A stretch of DNA of 64,000 nucleotides from DATAYA01 sp963754235 (GCA_963754235.1 CAVWFK010000009.1:1-64000); one strand, 5' to 3'; shown: positions 39,047-49,581, numbered from the stretch's first letter. Numbers and translations: made by a program. Notes: generated by a model not told the origin, from the letters alone.

Positions 39047-39529
39047 ATGCGCGATCCGTCCGTCATGAATATCGGCGAGGCATCCCGGGAATCCGGCGTC
39101 TCGGCGAAGATGATCCGCTACTACGAGAGCATCGGGCTGATCCCCGCGCCCAGGCGTAGCGGGAGCGGCTATCGGCACTACCTGCCGAACGACATCCACA
39201 CGCTGCGTTTCGTGCGGCGGGCGCGCGATCTCGGCTTCTCGATCGAGGCGATCATCCGCCTGCTCGATCTCTGGCGCGATCGCGCGCGCGCCAGTGCCGA
39301 CGTGAAGCGCGTGGCGCTCGATCATGTCGCGACGTTGAAGGCCAAGATCGCCGATTTGCAGGCGATGGTGACGACGCTCGAACACCTCGCCGATCATTGC
39401 CGCGGCGACGAGCGCCCCGACTGCCCGATCATGGACGATCTCTCGGCGCAGACGGAGGCACCGCCGCCCCGCAAGGAGCCGCGCGGTTCTGCGAAACGCG
39501 CGCCTGCGGAGCGAAGGCTGACGTCATGA
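39047..39529 (+). CDS. cueR: Cu(I)-responsive MerR-family regulator
   Basis: 160 residues. The N-terminal winged helix reads MNIGEASRESGVSAKMIRYY and GLIPAPRRSGSGYRHY. A long dimerisation helix follows. The metal-binding loop HCRGDERPDCPI has the two cysteines (about 118 and 126) spaced as in CueR, which senses Cu(I), Ag(I) or Au(I). ATG 39047 has GAGAGG close upstream; an alternative ATG at 39065 would match the usual CueR N-terminus. It lies 15 nt after copA and should act on the promoter at 36677-36707. The tail after the loop is longer than usual (Pro/Arg rich). Confidence 0.9.
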   Translation: MRDPSVMNIGEASRESGVSAKMIRYYESIGLIPAPRRSGSGYRHYLPNDIHTLRFVRRARDLGFSIEAIIRLLDLWRDRARASADVKRVALDHVATLKAKIADLQAMVTTLEHLADHCRGDERPDCPIMDDLSAQTEAPPPRKEPRGSAKRAPAERRLTS

Positions 39530-40731
39530 ACGCCGGCAGTGGCGGCGTCCTCGCCGCAATCGGCGCCGCGCTCTCGATGGCCTTCGCCATGGGGTGGGAG
39601 ATTCTATGGGCACTGGTCCTGGGTTTCGCGCTGTCGGGTGTCGTGCAGGCCGCCGTGACCAAAGGCGAGATGAGCCGGCTGCTGCCTGACAGCCGCTGGC
39701 GGACGGTCGCGATCGCCAGTGGGCTCGGCGCCGCGTCCTCCTCGTGCTCCTATGCCGCCGTCGCGCTGGCGCGGTCGATCTTCCGCAAGGGCGGCAATTT
39801 CATCGCTGCCATGGCGTTCCAGTTCGCCTCGACCAATCTGGTGCTGGAACTTGGCATCATCCTGTGGGTGCTGATCGGCTGGCAGTTCACGCTGGCCGAG
39901 TTCGTCGGCGGCCCGATCATGATCGTGCTGCTCGTGTTGCTGCTCCGTCGGGTCATGACGCCGGAGCGGGTCGACGACGCACGGGCGCAGGCCGAGCGCG
40001 GTATCGCGGGTCGCATGGAGGGGCACGCGGCGATGGACATGTCGCTCTCGGGCGGCTCGGTCATCTCGCGCGCATTGTCGGCGAAGGGCTTCACCGCGAT
40101 CAGCCATTTCTACGTGATGGACTGGGCCAGTGTGTGGTCCGATATTGTGCTCGGCCTGCTGATCTCGGGCGCACTCGCGGCCTGGGTGCCGCATGACTTC
40201 TGGACCAGCCTGTTCCTCTCCAATGACCCGACCTGGGCGAAGATCGTTGGGCCGCTGATCGGGCCGATCGTCGCGGTGCTTTCCTTCGTCTGCTCGGTGG
40301 GCAACGTTCCGCTCGCGGCAGTGCTGTGGAACGGCGGCATCAGCTTCGGCGGGGTGGTCGCTTTCCTGTTTGCCGATCTGGTCGTGCTGCCGATCATCGA
40401 CATCTATCGCAAATACTACGGCGGCCGGGTTGCAGCTCTGCTGTTCGTGCTGTTCTACGCCGCGATGGCGGCAGCCGGATACGTTGTGGAATTGCTGTTC
40501 GGAGCGCTTGGGTTGGTCCCACAGCATCGCGGTGTTCAGGTCCTGGAGGCAGCGGTGCAGTGGAACTACACGACGGTGCTCAACATCCTTTTCCTGGCGC
40601 TCTCGACACTGCTGGTGTGGCGTTTCCTGCGCACGGGTGGGCCAGAGATGCTGAAAATGATGTCGGCCCCTTCCGGCCCGATGCACGCGCACGAGGGCCA
40701 CGTGGGTCATTCGCATATCGGAAAGCGGTAG
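39526..40731 (+). CDS. Permease (DUF318/UPF0718 family) with His-rich C-terminus
   Basis: 401 residues; ATG 39526 overlaps the cueR stop (ATGA), so it is translationally coupled. It has about eight to ten membrane segments; SSCSYAAVALARSIFRKGGN and VCSVGNVPLAAVLWNGGISF are the two matching Cys-containing half-repeats typical of this permease family, whose members include the ArsP-type exporters. The C-terminus is HAHEGHVGHSHIG, a likely metal-binding tail. Its place in the copper operon suggests a role in copper handling. That is inference; the substrate of the family is not generally known. Confidence 0.75.
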   Translation: MNAGSGGVLAAIGAALSMAFAMGWEILWALVLGFALSGVVQAAVTKGEMSRLLPDSRWRTVAIASGLGAASSSCSYAAVALARSIFRKGGNFIAAMAFQFASTNLVLELGIILWVLIGWQFTLAEFVGGPIMIVLLVLLLRRVMTPERVDDARAQAERGIAGRMEGHAAMDMSLSGGSVISRALSAKGFTAISHFYVMDWASVWSDIVLGLLISGALAAWVPHDFWTSLFLSNDPTWAKIVGPLIGPIVAVLSFVCSVGNVPLAAVLWNGGISFGGVVAFLFADLVVLPIIDIYRKYYGGRVAALLFVLFYAAMAAAGYVVELLFGALGLVPQHRGVQVLEAAVQWNYTTVLNILFLALSTLLVWRFLRTGGPEMLKMMSAPSGPMHAHEGHVGHSHIGKR

Positions 40732-40801
40732 GGCAGCCGTGCTTCGGCACACCAACTTCCATTTAGAGTTGGGACCGCGCCGCGCGACGGTGCTTACGGT
40801 C

Positions 40802-40839
40802 GCCCGATCTATGGACGATCCCTTGGCGCAGACGGAGGC
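40802..40839 (+). repeat. Partial copy of the cueR 3' end
   Basis: Sequence around 40802-40839 repeats 39423-39459 of cueR in the same orientation. ATGGACGATC and GGCGCAGACGGAGGC are shared, with a few changes and one extra T. It may be the remnant of a second MerR-type gene or of a tandem duplication that included the permease. It forms the last codons of the phyH gene on the other strand. Confidence 0.6.
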
Positions 40840-41735
40840 GCGGCCGGGCGGGTGAAATAACTTCGCGTCGCCGCGGTCTGGTTCTCGTAGATCGAGCCCT
40901 GGTGCAGCGCCGGCGGATAGGGCATCCGCACCGGCACCGGCGCCAGCCGCGGCTCGATCGTTGGCCGACCGGCGAGCAGGCGCTCGTTGAAGGCATCGAA
41001 GCCGGGGAAATCTACCAGCGGCCACGCGTCTGACGCCGCCACCTCGTAGAGCAGCAGGTTGCGTGGGCGATCCGATGTGTTGGTCGCCGAGCCGTGCAAC
41101 GTGCGGACGTGGTGGAACGACATGCTGCCGGCGCGGCCGGTGAGCGGCACCGCGTGCGCGATCTCGGCCTCGATCGTGCCCGGGTCGATCGCGCCGCAGA
41201 ACCGCCCGTCCTCGCCGTGATGGCTCCAGACCGGCCCGCGCTGCGTGCCCGGCACCACCAGCAGCGGCCCGTTCTGCAAGGTCATGTCGTCGAGCATGAC
41301 GCCGATCGCGAGGATGTCGTCGTTGGTGTGAGGGTAGAACGCCCAGTCCTGATGCCACTCGACCGGCGAGCCGTACTGCGCCGACTTCATGTTCAGCTTC
41401 GAGCCGTGCAGCCGCAGGGCAGGGCCGAGCAGCGCGTGCAGGACGGCGAGCACCGCGGGCTTGCGCACCACGGCGTCGAAGGCGGGATGGACCTTGTGCG
41501 GGGTCTTGATCCGCCGCACCCGGGGCGCGGCGCGGGTGTGGCCGGGTTCTAGGTCATAGATATCGGTATGCGTCTCCACCGCGGCAGCACCCGCGACCAG
41601 CCCCGCGATCACCTGCCGCAGCCGTGACAGCTCCCCACGATCCAGCAGGTCGGGCACGACGATGAAGCCGCCGCGGCGATAGGCGGCGACCTGCTCCGGC
41701 GCCAGGGCGGCAGGCGAGACATCGTTGGGCATCAT
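40809..41735 (-). CDS. Phytanoyl-CoA dioxygenase family protein
   Basis: A 308-residue Fe(II)/2-oxoglutarate-dependent dioxygenase of the PhyH family, which hydroxylates small molecules. The facial triad is His and Asp in VEWHQDWAFYPHTNDD and the distal His in MSFHHVRTLHGSATN. An Arg that would bind 2-oxoglutarate follows (DRPRNLLLYEV). GGAGG lies just upstream of two ATGs (41735 and 41732); either is possible. The last ~10 codons run antisense through the partial copy of cueR, so the native C-terminus may be shorter. Substrate unknown. Confidence 0.83.
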   Translation of the reverse strand: MMPNDVSPAALAPEQVAAYRRGGFIVVPDLLDRGELSRLRQVIAGLVAGAAAVETHTDIYDLEPGHTRAAPRVRRIKTPHKVHPAFDAVVRKPAVLAVLHALLGPALRLHGSKLNMKSAQYGSPVEWHQDWAFYPHTNDDILAIGVMLDDMTLQNGPLLVVPGTQRGPVWSHHGEDGRFCGAIDPGTIEAEIAHAVPLTGRAGSMSFHHVRTLHGSATNTSDRPRNLLLYEVAASDAWPLVDFPGFDAFNERLLAGRPTIEPRLAPVPVRMPYPPALHQGSIYENQTAATRSYFTRPAAPPSAPRDRP

Positions 41736-41852
41736 TCAGCCTCCTTGGCAGCGCCGACACGAAGATTGTTAGCCGACGACCGCCGCATCGGCGAGACCGT
41801 GGCGGTGAGGCCGCCTGCAAATGCGATTGCCCCGGCCGTCCCCCCTTGACGC

Positions 41853-41899
41853 TATGATCCAAGGGTCGCATCTGACAGCAATCAGGACCACATTGGTCC
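41853..41899 (+). promoter_or_regulatory. Promoter region and candidate Rrf2 operator of the suf operon
   Basis: A perfect palindrome GGACCA-CAT-TGGTCC lies at 41885-41899, 18 nt before the sufR start. TATGAT at 41853-41858 would make a good -10, but no convincing -35 was found for it; TTGACG at 41846-41851 is the other candidate element. The Rrf2 regulator encoded just downstream is the obvious candidate to bind the palindrome. Confidence 0.5.
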
Positions 41900-41916
41900 G
41901 AAATGCGTCGGGTGCC

Positions 41917-42378
41917 ATGCTCAGGCTGTCCAAGCTGACCGATTACGCGGTGGTGGTATTGGCGCGGCTGTCCTCCGGGACGCCGACCCAAACCTCGCCG
42001 GGCATTGCCGCCTCCACCGGCATCCCGGAGCCGACCGTCGCCAAGGTGCTGAAAACACTGGTGGCCGCTGGGCTGGTGACATCGCAGCGCGGTGCGCATG
42101 GCGGCTACCGGCTGACGCGGCCGCTGGCCGCGCTGCCGGTCGCGGACGTGATCGAAGCGATCGACGGTCCAATCGCGCTCACCGCCTGCGTCGAAGGCGC
42201 GGGCATGGGCTGCGACGTGAGTACGATGTGCCCGATGCGCGGGCGATGGGATCCGGTGAATGCCGCGATCCGCGAGGCGCTCGGCGCGATCACGCTCGCC
42301 GACATGCAGCGCACCGCCCGGCCAGTCCGGCCGCGTGCCGTGGCGATCCCCCTCAACCCCTCTTCCGCGATCGAGTGA
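41917..42378 (+). CDS. sufR: Rrf2-family regulator of Fe-S cluster assembly
   Basis: 153 residues from ATG 41917 (MLRLSKLTDYAVVVLARLSS), a winged-helix Rrf2/IscR-type repressor. Recognition helix region EPTVAKVLKTLVAAGLVTSQ and wing RGAHGGYRLTRP. Three cysteines (ACVEGAGMGCDVSTMCPMRG) are spaced for binding an Fe-S cluster, so it senses cluster supply. First gene of the suf operon, 4 nt before sufB. Named sufR by position and type; it is not the cyanobacterial SufR family. Confidence 0.87.
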   Translation: MLRLSKLTDYAVVVLARLSSGTPTQTSPGIAASTGIPEPTVAKVLKTLVAAGLVTSQRGAHGGYRLTRPLAALPVADVIEAIDGPIALTACVEGAGMGCDVSTMCPMRGRWDPVNAAIREALGAITLADMQRTARPVRPRAVAIPLNPSSAIE

Positions 42379-42382
42379 GCAC

Positions 42383-43882
<1,500 letters not shown>

Positions 43883-43883
<1 letters not shown>

Positions 43884-44632
43884 TGCTCGAGATTCGCGAC
43901 CTCGCCGCTGCGGTGGACGAGAAGCCGATCCTGCACGACGTCACGCTGTCGGTGCCGGTGGGCGAAATCCATGCCGTGATGGGGCCGAACGGCTCCGGCA
44001 AATCGACGCTCGCCTACGTGCTGGCCGGGCACGCGGGCTATACCGTGAGCAACGGCGAGGTCACCTTCGACGGCCGCGACCTGCTGGCGATGGCGCCGGA
44101 GGCCCGGGCGGCGGCGGGGTTGTTCCTCGCCTTCCAGGCGCCGATCGAGCTGCCGGGCGTGGGCAACGCCAATTTCATGCGCATCGCGCTCAACGCGCAG
44201 CGGCGCGCGCGCGGCGAGGAGGAGCTGGACGCGGTGCAGTTCCTCAAGCTCGCGCGTCAGGCCACCAAGGCGCTGTCGATGCCGGACGAGATGCTGAAGC
44301 GCAACGTCAACGTCGGCTTCTCGGGCGGCGAGCGCAAGCGCAACGAGGTGCTGCAGATGACGCTGCTGCGGCCGCGCTTCGCGATCCTGGACGAGACCGA
44401 TAGCGGGCTCGACATCGATGCGCTGAAGATCGTCGCCGCCGGGGTCAATTCGTTGCGCGGGCCTGGCTTCTCGGCGCTGATCATCACCCATCATCAGCGG
44501 CTGCTGGATCATATCGTGCCCGACCGCGTGCATGTGCTGGCCGATGGCCGCATCGCGCGCTCCGGCGGGCCGGAGCTTGCGCGCGCGTTGGAGGCGCACG
44601 GCTATACGCAGGTGATCGCGGAGGCAGCGTGA
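43883..44632 (+). CDS. sufC: Fe-S assembly ATPase SufC
   Basis: ABC-type ATPase (249 residues) that drives the SufBCD complex. Walker A MGPNGSGKSTLAYVLAGH, ABC signature NVGFSGGERKRNEVLQM, Walker B FAILDETDSGLDIDALKIVA and the switch His in IITHHQRLLDHI. ATG 43883 overlaps the sufB stop by one base. The Glu of the sequence FDGRDLLAMAPEARAAAGLF and the Q-loop LAFQAPIELPGV are in place. Confidence 0.96.
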
Positions 44633-45909
44633 TCGCCGCCGTCGCCACCACGGCCGTCGCCACCGCCGCGCAGGCGTTCCTTGCGCGCTTCGAGGGCCTG
44701 CGCGACCGGCTGCCCGGCGAGCGCCAGGCCCGCGCCGCCGCGGCCCACGCTTTTCGCGCCGCCGGCCTGCCGGGGCCGCGCGACGAGGGCTGGAAATACA
44801 CCAGCCTGCGCCCGCTCACCGAGGCCGCGTTCCAGGAGCCGCTGACCAGCGTCGAACCGCCGCCGGACCTGCTCGCGCGGCTGCCGGTGCGCGGGGTGCC
44901 GCGGCTGGTGTTCCTCGACGGCCGCTGGTGCGAGGAGCTTTCGGTGCTGCCTGCCGTAGCGCGATTCTCGCGCTTCGCGATGACGCCCGATTTTGGCCGT
45001 CTCGCGCGGCCCGAGACGCAGCCGCTGGTGGCGCTCAACACCATGATGGCGCAGGACGGCGCAATGCTGAGCGTGCCGGACGGCGCGGATGGCGGCACCA
45101 TCCTGCTCGCCAGCCTCGCCGCCGACCTGCACGGACGCCCGGTCGCGTTCCATCCGCGCCACTCGATCCGTCTCGGCGCCGGGGCGCGGCTGACGCTGAT
45201 CGAGATCGCGGCCGGCGAGGGCGTCTATCTGCACAACCCGGTCACCGAGCTGCTGGTCGGCGCCGGTGCCCGCCTGACCCACATCCGCTTGCAGGACGAG
45301 GATGCGCGCGCCTTTCACCTTGCCACGCTTCATCTCGAACTCGCCGAGGATGCGCGCTACGAGGCGACCTGGCTCGGCGTGGGCGCGCGGCTCGCGCGCA
45401 CCGAGCTGCACGCGAGGCTGCGGGGCGCGCACAGCGATCTGCGCCTGACCGCGGCCCAGCTTGCGCGCGCCAGCCAACACACCGACCTGACCAGCGTGAT
45501 CGCCCATGACGCGCCCTCCTGCGGCTCGCGTCAGTTGGTGCGCAGCGTGCTCGCCGGCCGCGCCCGCGGCGTGTTCCAGGGCCGCATCGAGGTAGCGCGG
45601 GCGGCGCAGAAGACCGACGGCTACCAGATGAACCAGACCCTGCTGCTCTCGCCCGAGGCGGAGAGCGACAGCAAGCCTGAGCTGGAGATTTTCGCCGACG
45701 ACGTGAAGTGCAGCCACGGTGCGACGGTGGGCGAGCTCGACGCCGAACAGCTTTTTTATCTCCGTAGCCGCGGTATCGCGCCGGACGACGCGCGCGCAAT
45801 CCTGGTGCGTGCCTTCCTCGACGAGGTGCTGCAGACCGCCGCCGACGATGGCGCCCGCGGGATGCTGGAAGCGGCGGTGCAGAACTGGCCGATGAAGGAT
45901 GCGGCATGA
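44629..45909 (+). CDS. sufD: Fe-S assembly protein SufD
   Basis: 426 residues; GTG 44629 overlaps the sufC stop (GTGA). SufD is the beta-helix partner of SufB. GPRDEGWKYTSLRPL lies near the N-terminus, and the C-terminal conserved block KPELEIFADDVKCSHGATVG contains the Cys-x-His region, followed by EQLFYLRSRGIAPDDARAIL. Length and domain order are normal. Confidence 0.93.
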   Translation: MIAAVATTAVATAAQAFLARFEGLRDRLPGERQARAAAAHAFRAAGLPGPRDEGWKYTSLRPLTEAAFQEPLTSVEPPPDLLARLPVRGVPRLVFLDGRWCEELSVLPAVARFSRFAMTPDFGRLARPETQPLVALNTMMAQDGAMLSVPDGADGGTILLASLAADLHGRPVAFHPRHSIRLGAGARLTLIEIAAGEGVYLHNPVTELLVGAGARLTHIRLQDEDARAFHLATLHLELAEDARYEATWLGVGARLARTELHARLRGAHSDLRLTAAQLARASQHTDLTSVIAHDAPSCGSRQLVRSVLAGRARGVFQGRIEVARAAQKTDGYQMNQTLLLSPEAESDSKPELEIFADDVKCSHGATVGELDAEQLFYLRSRGIAPDDARAILVRAFLDEVLQTAADDGARGMLEAAVQNWPMKDAA

Positions 45910-47147
45910 ACGCGATTTCGCCTGCAATTTTTGACGTGCAGCGCATCCGTCAGGATTTCCCGATCCTGTCGCAGACGGTGCGCGGCAAGCCGCTGGTGTT
46001 CCTCGACAGCGCCGCCTCGGCGCAGAAGCCGCGCGCGGTCATCGCGGCGATGAGCGAGGCGATGGAGCGGCAATACGCCAACGTGCATCGCGGCCTGCAC
46101 TGGATGAGCGAGCGCACCACCGATGCCTACGAGGCCGCCCGCACCGCCGCCGCCCGCCTGCTCAACGCGCGCGAGGACGCCGAGATCGTGTTCGTGCGCA
46201 ACAGCACGGAGGCGATCAACCTCGTTGCCTACAGCTATGGCCGTCATCTGCTCAAGCCCGGACAGGCGGTGCTGATCTCGGAGATGGAGCACCACTCCAA
46301 CATCGTGCCCTGGCAGGTGCTGCGCGACGAACGCGACGTGGAGTTGCGCATCGCCCCCGTCACCGACCAGGGCGAGCTCGACATGGCGGCGTTCGAGCGG
46401 CTGCTCGATGACGGGCGCGTGGGGCTGGTTGCGATTACGCACATGAGCAACGTGCTCGGCACCTGCACGCCCGGCGAGCGGATCGCGGCGATCGCGCACG
46501 CGCACGGCGCCCGCGTGCTGTTCGACGGTAGCCAGGCAGCGGTGCATCGGCGCGTCGATGTGCAGGCGCTGGACGCGGATTTCTACTGCTTCACCGGCCA
46601 CAAGCTCTATGGCCCGACCGGCATCGGCGTGCTGTGGGCGCGGCGCGAGCTGCTCGACGCGATGCCGCCTTTCCTCGCGGGGGGCGAGATGATCGCAACC
46701 GTGAGCTGGGAGCGCACCACCTGGGCGCACGTGCCGCACAAATTCGAAGCCGGCACGCCCGCGATCCTGGAGGCGATCGGCCTGCGCGCCGCGATCGATT
46801 ACGTGAACGCGATCGGCCACGACGCGATCGAGGCGCACGAGGCGGCGCTGACCGAGCACGCGCTGGCGCGGCTCGGCGGGCTTCCCTTCCTGCGCATCCT
46901 CGGCTCGGCGCAGGATCGCGGCGGCGTGTTCTCCTTCGCGATGAAGGGGGCGCACGCGCACGACGTGGCCACACTGCTGGATCGCCAGGGCATCGCGGTG
47001 CGCGCCGGCAATCACTGCGCCGAGCCGCTGATGCGCCGCTTCGGCGTGGACAGCACCGCACGCGCGAGTTTCGGCCTCTATACCACCCATGAGGAGATCG
47101 ACGCCCTCGCCGTCGGGCTGGAGCGGGTGCGGGAGTTCTTTGCTTGA
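45906..47147 (+). CDS. sufS: Cysteine desulfurase SufS
   Basis: PLP-dependent class II desulfurase that takes sulfur from cysteine for SufU/SufB. 413 residues; ATG 45906 overlaps the sufD stop (ATGA). VFLDSAASAQKPRAVIAAMS at the N-terminus; PLP Lys near 231 in FYCFTGHKLYGPTGIGVLWA; active-site Cys near 370 in VRAGNHCAEPLMRRFGV. MEHHSNIVPWQ is the standard PLP-contact block. Confidence 0.96.
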   Translation: MNAISPAIFDVQRIRQDFPILSQTVRGKPLVFLDSAASAQKPRAVIAAMSEAMERQYANVHRGLHWMSERTTDAYEAARTAAARLLNAREDAEIVFVRNSTEAINLVAYSYGRHLLKPGQAVLISEMEHHSNIVPWQVLRDERDVELRIAPVTDQGELDMAAFERLLDDGRVGLVAITHMSNVLGTCTPGERIAAIAHAHGARVLFDGSQAAVHRRVDVQALDADFYCFTGHKLYGPTGIGVLWARRELLDAMPPFLAGGEMIATVSWERTTWAHVPHKFEAGTPAILEAIGLRAAIDYVNAIGHDAIEAHEAALTEHALARLGGLPFLRILGSAQDRGGVFSFAMKGAHAHDVATLLDRQGIAVRAGNHCAEPLMRRFGVDSTARASFGLYTTHEEIDALAVGLERVREFFA

Positions 47148-47599
47148 TGTTCGATGATCTGCGCGACCTCTACCAGGAGGTGATCCTCGATCACGGCCGC
47201 CGCCCGCGCCATGCGACGCGGCCGGCGGCGTTCGATGCGTCGGCGAAGGGCGACAACCCGATGTGCGGCGACCGCGTCGAGGTATTCGTCAGGCGGGATG
47301 CCGACGGGACGATTGCCGATCTCGGCTTCGAGGCGCGAGGCTGCGCCATCAGCGTCGCCTCGGCCGATCTGATGGCCGAGGTCGCGCGCGGCCGCACGCC
47401 CGAGCAGGCGCACGCGCTGTTTGCGCAGTTCCGCGACATGGCCCGCACCGGCGAGACCGCCGGCGATGATCCTGCGCTGGAGCGGCTGGCGCCGCTTGCC
47501 GGCGTGCACGAGTTTCCTTCGCGCATCAAATGCGCGACGCTGCCCTGGCACGCGCTGATCGCGGCGCTGGACGGGGCGAAGGAGGCGAGCAGTGAATGA
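47147..47599 (+). CDS. sufU: SufU-type sulfur acceptor
   Basis: 150 residues; the ATG at 47147 shares one base with the sufS stop (TGATG). Zinc-binding SufU proteins accept sulfur from SufS. DLYQEVILDHGRRPRH is the family start. Ligands are Cys about 40 and Asp 42 (NPMCGDRVEV), Cys about 66 (ARGCAISVASADL) and Cys near 128 (SRIKCATLPWHAL). The CGD and GC motifs identify SufU or IscU-like. Its position after sufS supports SufU. Confidence 0.9.
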   Translation: MFDDLRDLYQEVILDHGRRPRHATRPAAFDASAKGDNPMCGDRVEVFVRRDADGTIADLGFEARGCAISVASADLMAEVARGRTPEQAHALFAQFRDMARTGETAGDDPALERLAPLAGVHEFPSRIKCATLPWHALIAALDGAKEASSE

Positions 47600-48335
47600 A
47601 TTGAGCGCGGCACCGGCCCACGGCGCTTGGACGCCCGAGGGTGCCACCGAACCCAAGCCCACCGAGGACGCGCTGATCGCCGCGATCGGCACCGTCTACG
47701 ATCCCGAGATCCCGGTGAATATCTACGAACTCGGCCTGATCTACGCGATCGACCTCGCCGACGACGGGCGGGTACGCGTGGAAATGACGCTCACCGCCCC
47801 CGGTTGCCCGAGTGCGCAGGAACTGCCCGTGCAGGTGCGCGAGGCGCTGATGGCGGTGCCGGGTGTGACCGACGCCGAGGTTGAGGTGGTCTGGGATCCG
47901 CCCTGGGACCCGAGCCGGATGTCCGACGAGGCCCGTCTTTCGCTGAACATGTACCTGAGAGCCGCAATGAGCACCACGACCGCCGAACCCCGCACGCGCC
48001 GCGCCCTGCCGCCGCTGATGGCGCTGACCGAGATCGCCGCCGAGCGGCTACGGAAGCTGTACGCCGCCGGGCAGGAAGGGATGCTGCTGCGCATCGGCGT
48101 CAAGACCAAGGGCTGCTCCGGCATGTCCTACGACATGAGCTGGGTCGCGGGACCGGGGCCGGGCGACGAGGTCGTGAGCGAGCGCGGCGTGACGGTGCTG
48201 GTTGATCGCAAGGCGTCGCTGTTCCTGATCGGCACGGTGATGGATTACGAGACCACGGCGCTGACCTCGGGCTTCACCTTCACCAACCCGAATGAGAAGG
48301 GGCGGTGTGGGTGTGGAGAGAGCTTTCACGTGTGA
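47592..48335 (+). CDS. SufT (DUF59) joined in frame to SufA (HesB/IscA)
   Basis: One 247-residue open frame from GTG 47592 (GGAGG upstream, 8-nt overlap with sufU). Residues 1-120 are SufT/MIP18-type: DPEIPVNIYELGLIYAIDLA and TLTAPGCPSAQELPVQV, ending ARLSLNMY. Residues 126-247 are an A-type carrier: LMALTEIAAERLRKLYA, KTKGCSGMSYDMSW and CGCGESFHV with the three cluster cysteines. SufT normally ends at NMY; here TAC is followed by CTGA instead of TGA. Removing one C at 47951-47955 restores the stop and leaves SufA starting at ATG 47967 (122 residues). So it is either a true fusion or a one-base error. Confidence 0.85.
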   Translation: MNELSAAPAHGAWTPEGATEPKPTEDALIAAIGTVYDPEIPVNIYELGLIYAIDLADDGRVRVEMTLTAPGCPSAQELPVQVREALMAVPGVTDAEVEVVWDPPWDPSRMSDEARLSLNMYLRAAMSTTTAEPRTRRALPPLMALTEIAAERLRKLYAAGQEGMLLRIGVKTKGCSGMSYDMSWVAGPGPGDEVVSERGVTVLVDRKASLFLIGTVMDYETTALTSGFTFTNPNEKGRCGCGESFHV

Positions 48336-49581
48336 TCAGTTGCTGAGCGGAATCCGCGTCGGGCGGCCGCACCCGCGCCGTGCGGGTTTCCGCCGCGTCC
48401 CACATCAGGCGCGGATCGAAGGCCCGCGCCGCGACGGTCGAGAGCGCGACGGTGGCGAGGAAAGCCGGTGAGCCACCCATGACGTCGATGTGCGCAACCT
48501 GCGCGAACTGTACCATGGGCGCGAAGATGATGACCGTGAACGGGTCGAGATTGGACCAGCGGCCGCCTTCGTCAATGAAGCGATAGAGCCATGTTTTCTT
48601 GCGCAGCCGCGAGGATGAGCGGCGGTGGACCGACCTTAAGAACCACGTCAGGCTGGTGAGTTTCGTGAACGGAAACACGATCGACACCGCGAAGATGATG
48701 ACGCCGAAGGTCCAAAATCCGTGTTCGAACAAGAGCTGGACACCGTCGATGATCGTGTGCGGGTTCGGCGTTCCCGCCTTCCAGAGCGCGCTCATCGGAA
48801 AGCCATAGGCGATCGGCATCAGTGCCCAGGCCGCCAAAACCAGCGCCGTGCATTGCACCATGGCGAACGGGCGACGGCGGTGGACCGGAGCGGCGCAGCG
48901 CGGACAACGATGGCCCTCCGCCTCGGGCGGCAGCACCAGGTCGCAGCTCGTGCAGGCGATCGCATCGGCCCCCGCGTGCGCGGGTGGCGCCTTCAGACGC
49001 CGCCAGACCGCCCGCCGCTCCAGGCTCGCGCGGGTCACCATCGTCATCACCGCCGCGCCGACGAAACACCAGCCGCCCGTATCGATCTGCACCGCGATCT
49101 GGGACACCACGCGGCCGTAGCCGATGCCGGCGCCGATCAAGAACACGTCTGCCATCGCCCATACGTCGAGCTTCTCGCAGTAGCGGAAGGCAGGGCCAAC
49201 CCAGCCGCTGCCAACCCCGAACCTGATCGCGCCGAGTGTGGCGGCCAGCAGGCCGAAACGCACGAACGGCAGAACCACGCCCTGCAAGCCGAGCATGATT
49301 GTCAGCAGTGGCCAGTGCTGTCGCCAGGCGGTGAGCAGCCCCGAGCCGAGGTGCGTCGAATCCGTGATCCCGGCGACGTGCACGGTCATTAAGGGCATCA
49401 AATTCGCCGGCAGCAGCAGCAGCAGGGTCGCGATGGCGCACGCCAGCGCGGCATCGAGGCTGCGCCCCGATGTGCTTTCGAGCACATGTCCGCACCGCCA
49501 GCATTCCAGTCGCCCCCCCGCCGGGGCTGGCGGCATATGCTGGATGGCCCCGCAGTCCGGGCACGCGATCAGCGTCGTCAA
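48280..49581 (-). CDS. PqiA-like paraquat-inducible membrane protein
   Basis: 433 residues, two PqiA domains. Each half starts with a zinc-ribbon-like pair: ACPDCGAIQH / LECWRCGHVL and ACTSCDLVLP / HRCPRCAAPV. Each is followed by about four membrane segments (ALACAIATLLLLLPANLMPL; FWTFGVIIFAVSIVFPFTKL). PqiA works with PqiB and PqiC in lipid transport across the envelope in E. coli; neither is present downstream. Likely TTG start at 49581. The 3' end overlaps sufA by 56 nt on the opposite strand. Confidence 0.83.
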   Translation of the reverse strand: MTTLIACPDCGAIQHMPPAPAGGRLECWRCGHVLESTSGRSLDAALACAIATLLLLLPANLMPLMTVHVAGITDSTHLGSGLLTAWRQHWPLLTIMLGLQGVVLPFVRFGLLAATLGAIRFGVGSGWVGPAFRYCEKLDVWAMADVFLIGAGIGYGRVVSQIAVQIDTGGWCFVGAAVMTMVTRASLERRAVWRRLKAPPAHAGADAIACTSCDLVLPPEAEGHRCPRCAAPVHRRRPFAMVQCTALVLAAWALMPIAYGFPMSALWKAGTPNPHTIIDGVQLLFEHGFWTFGVIIFAVSIVFPFTKLTSLTWFLRSVHRRSSSRLRKKTWLYRFIDEGGRWSNLDPFTVIIFAPMVQFAQVAHIDVMGGSPAFLATVALSTVAARAFDPRLMWDAAETRTARVRPPDADSAQQLITRESSLHTHTAPSHSGW

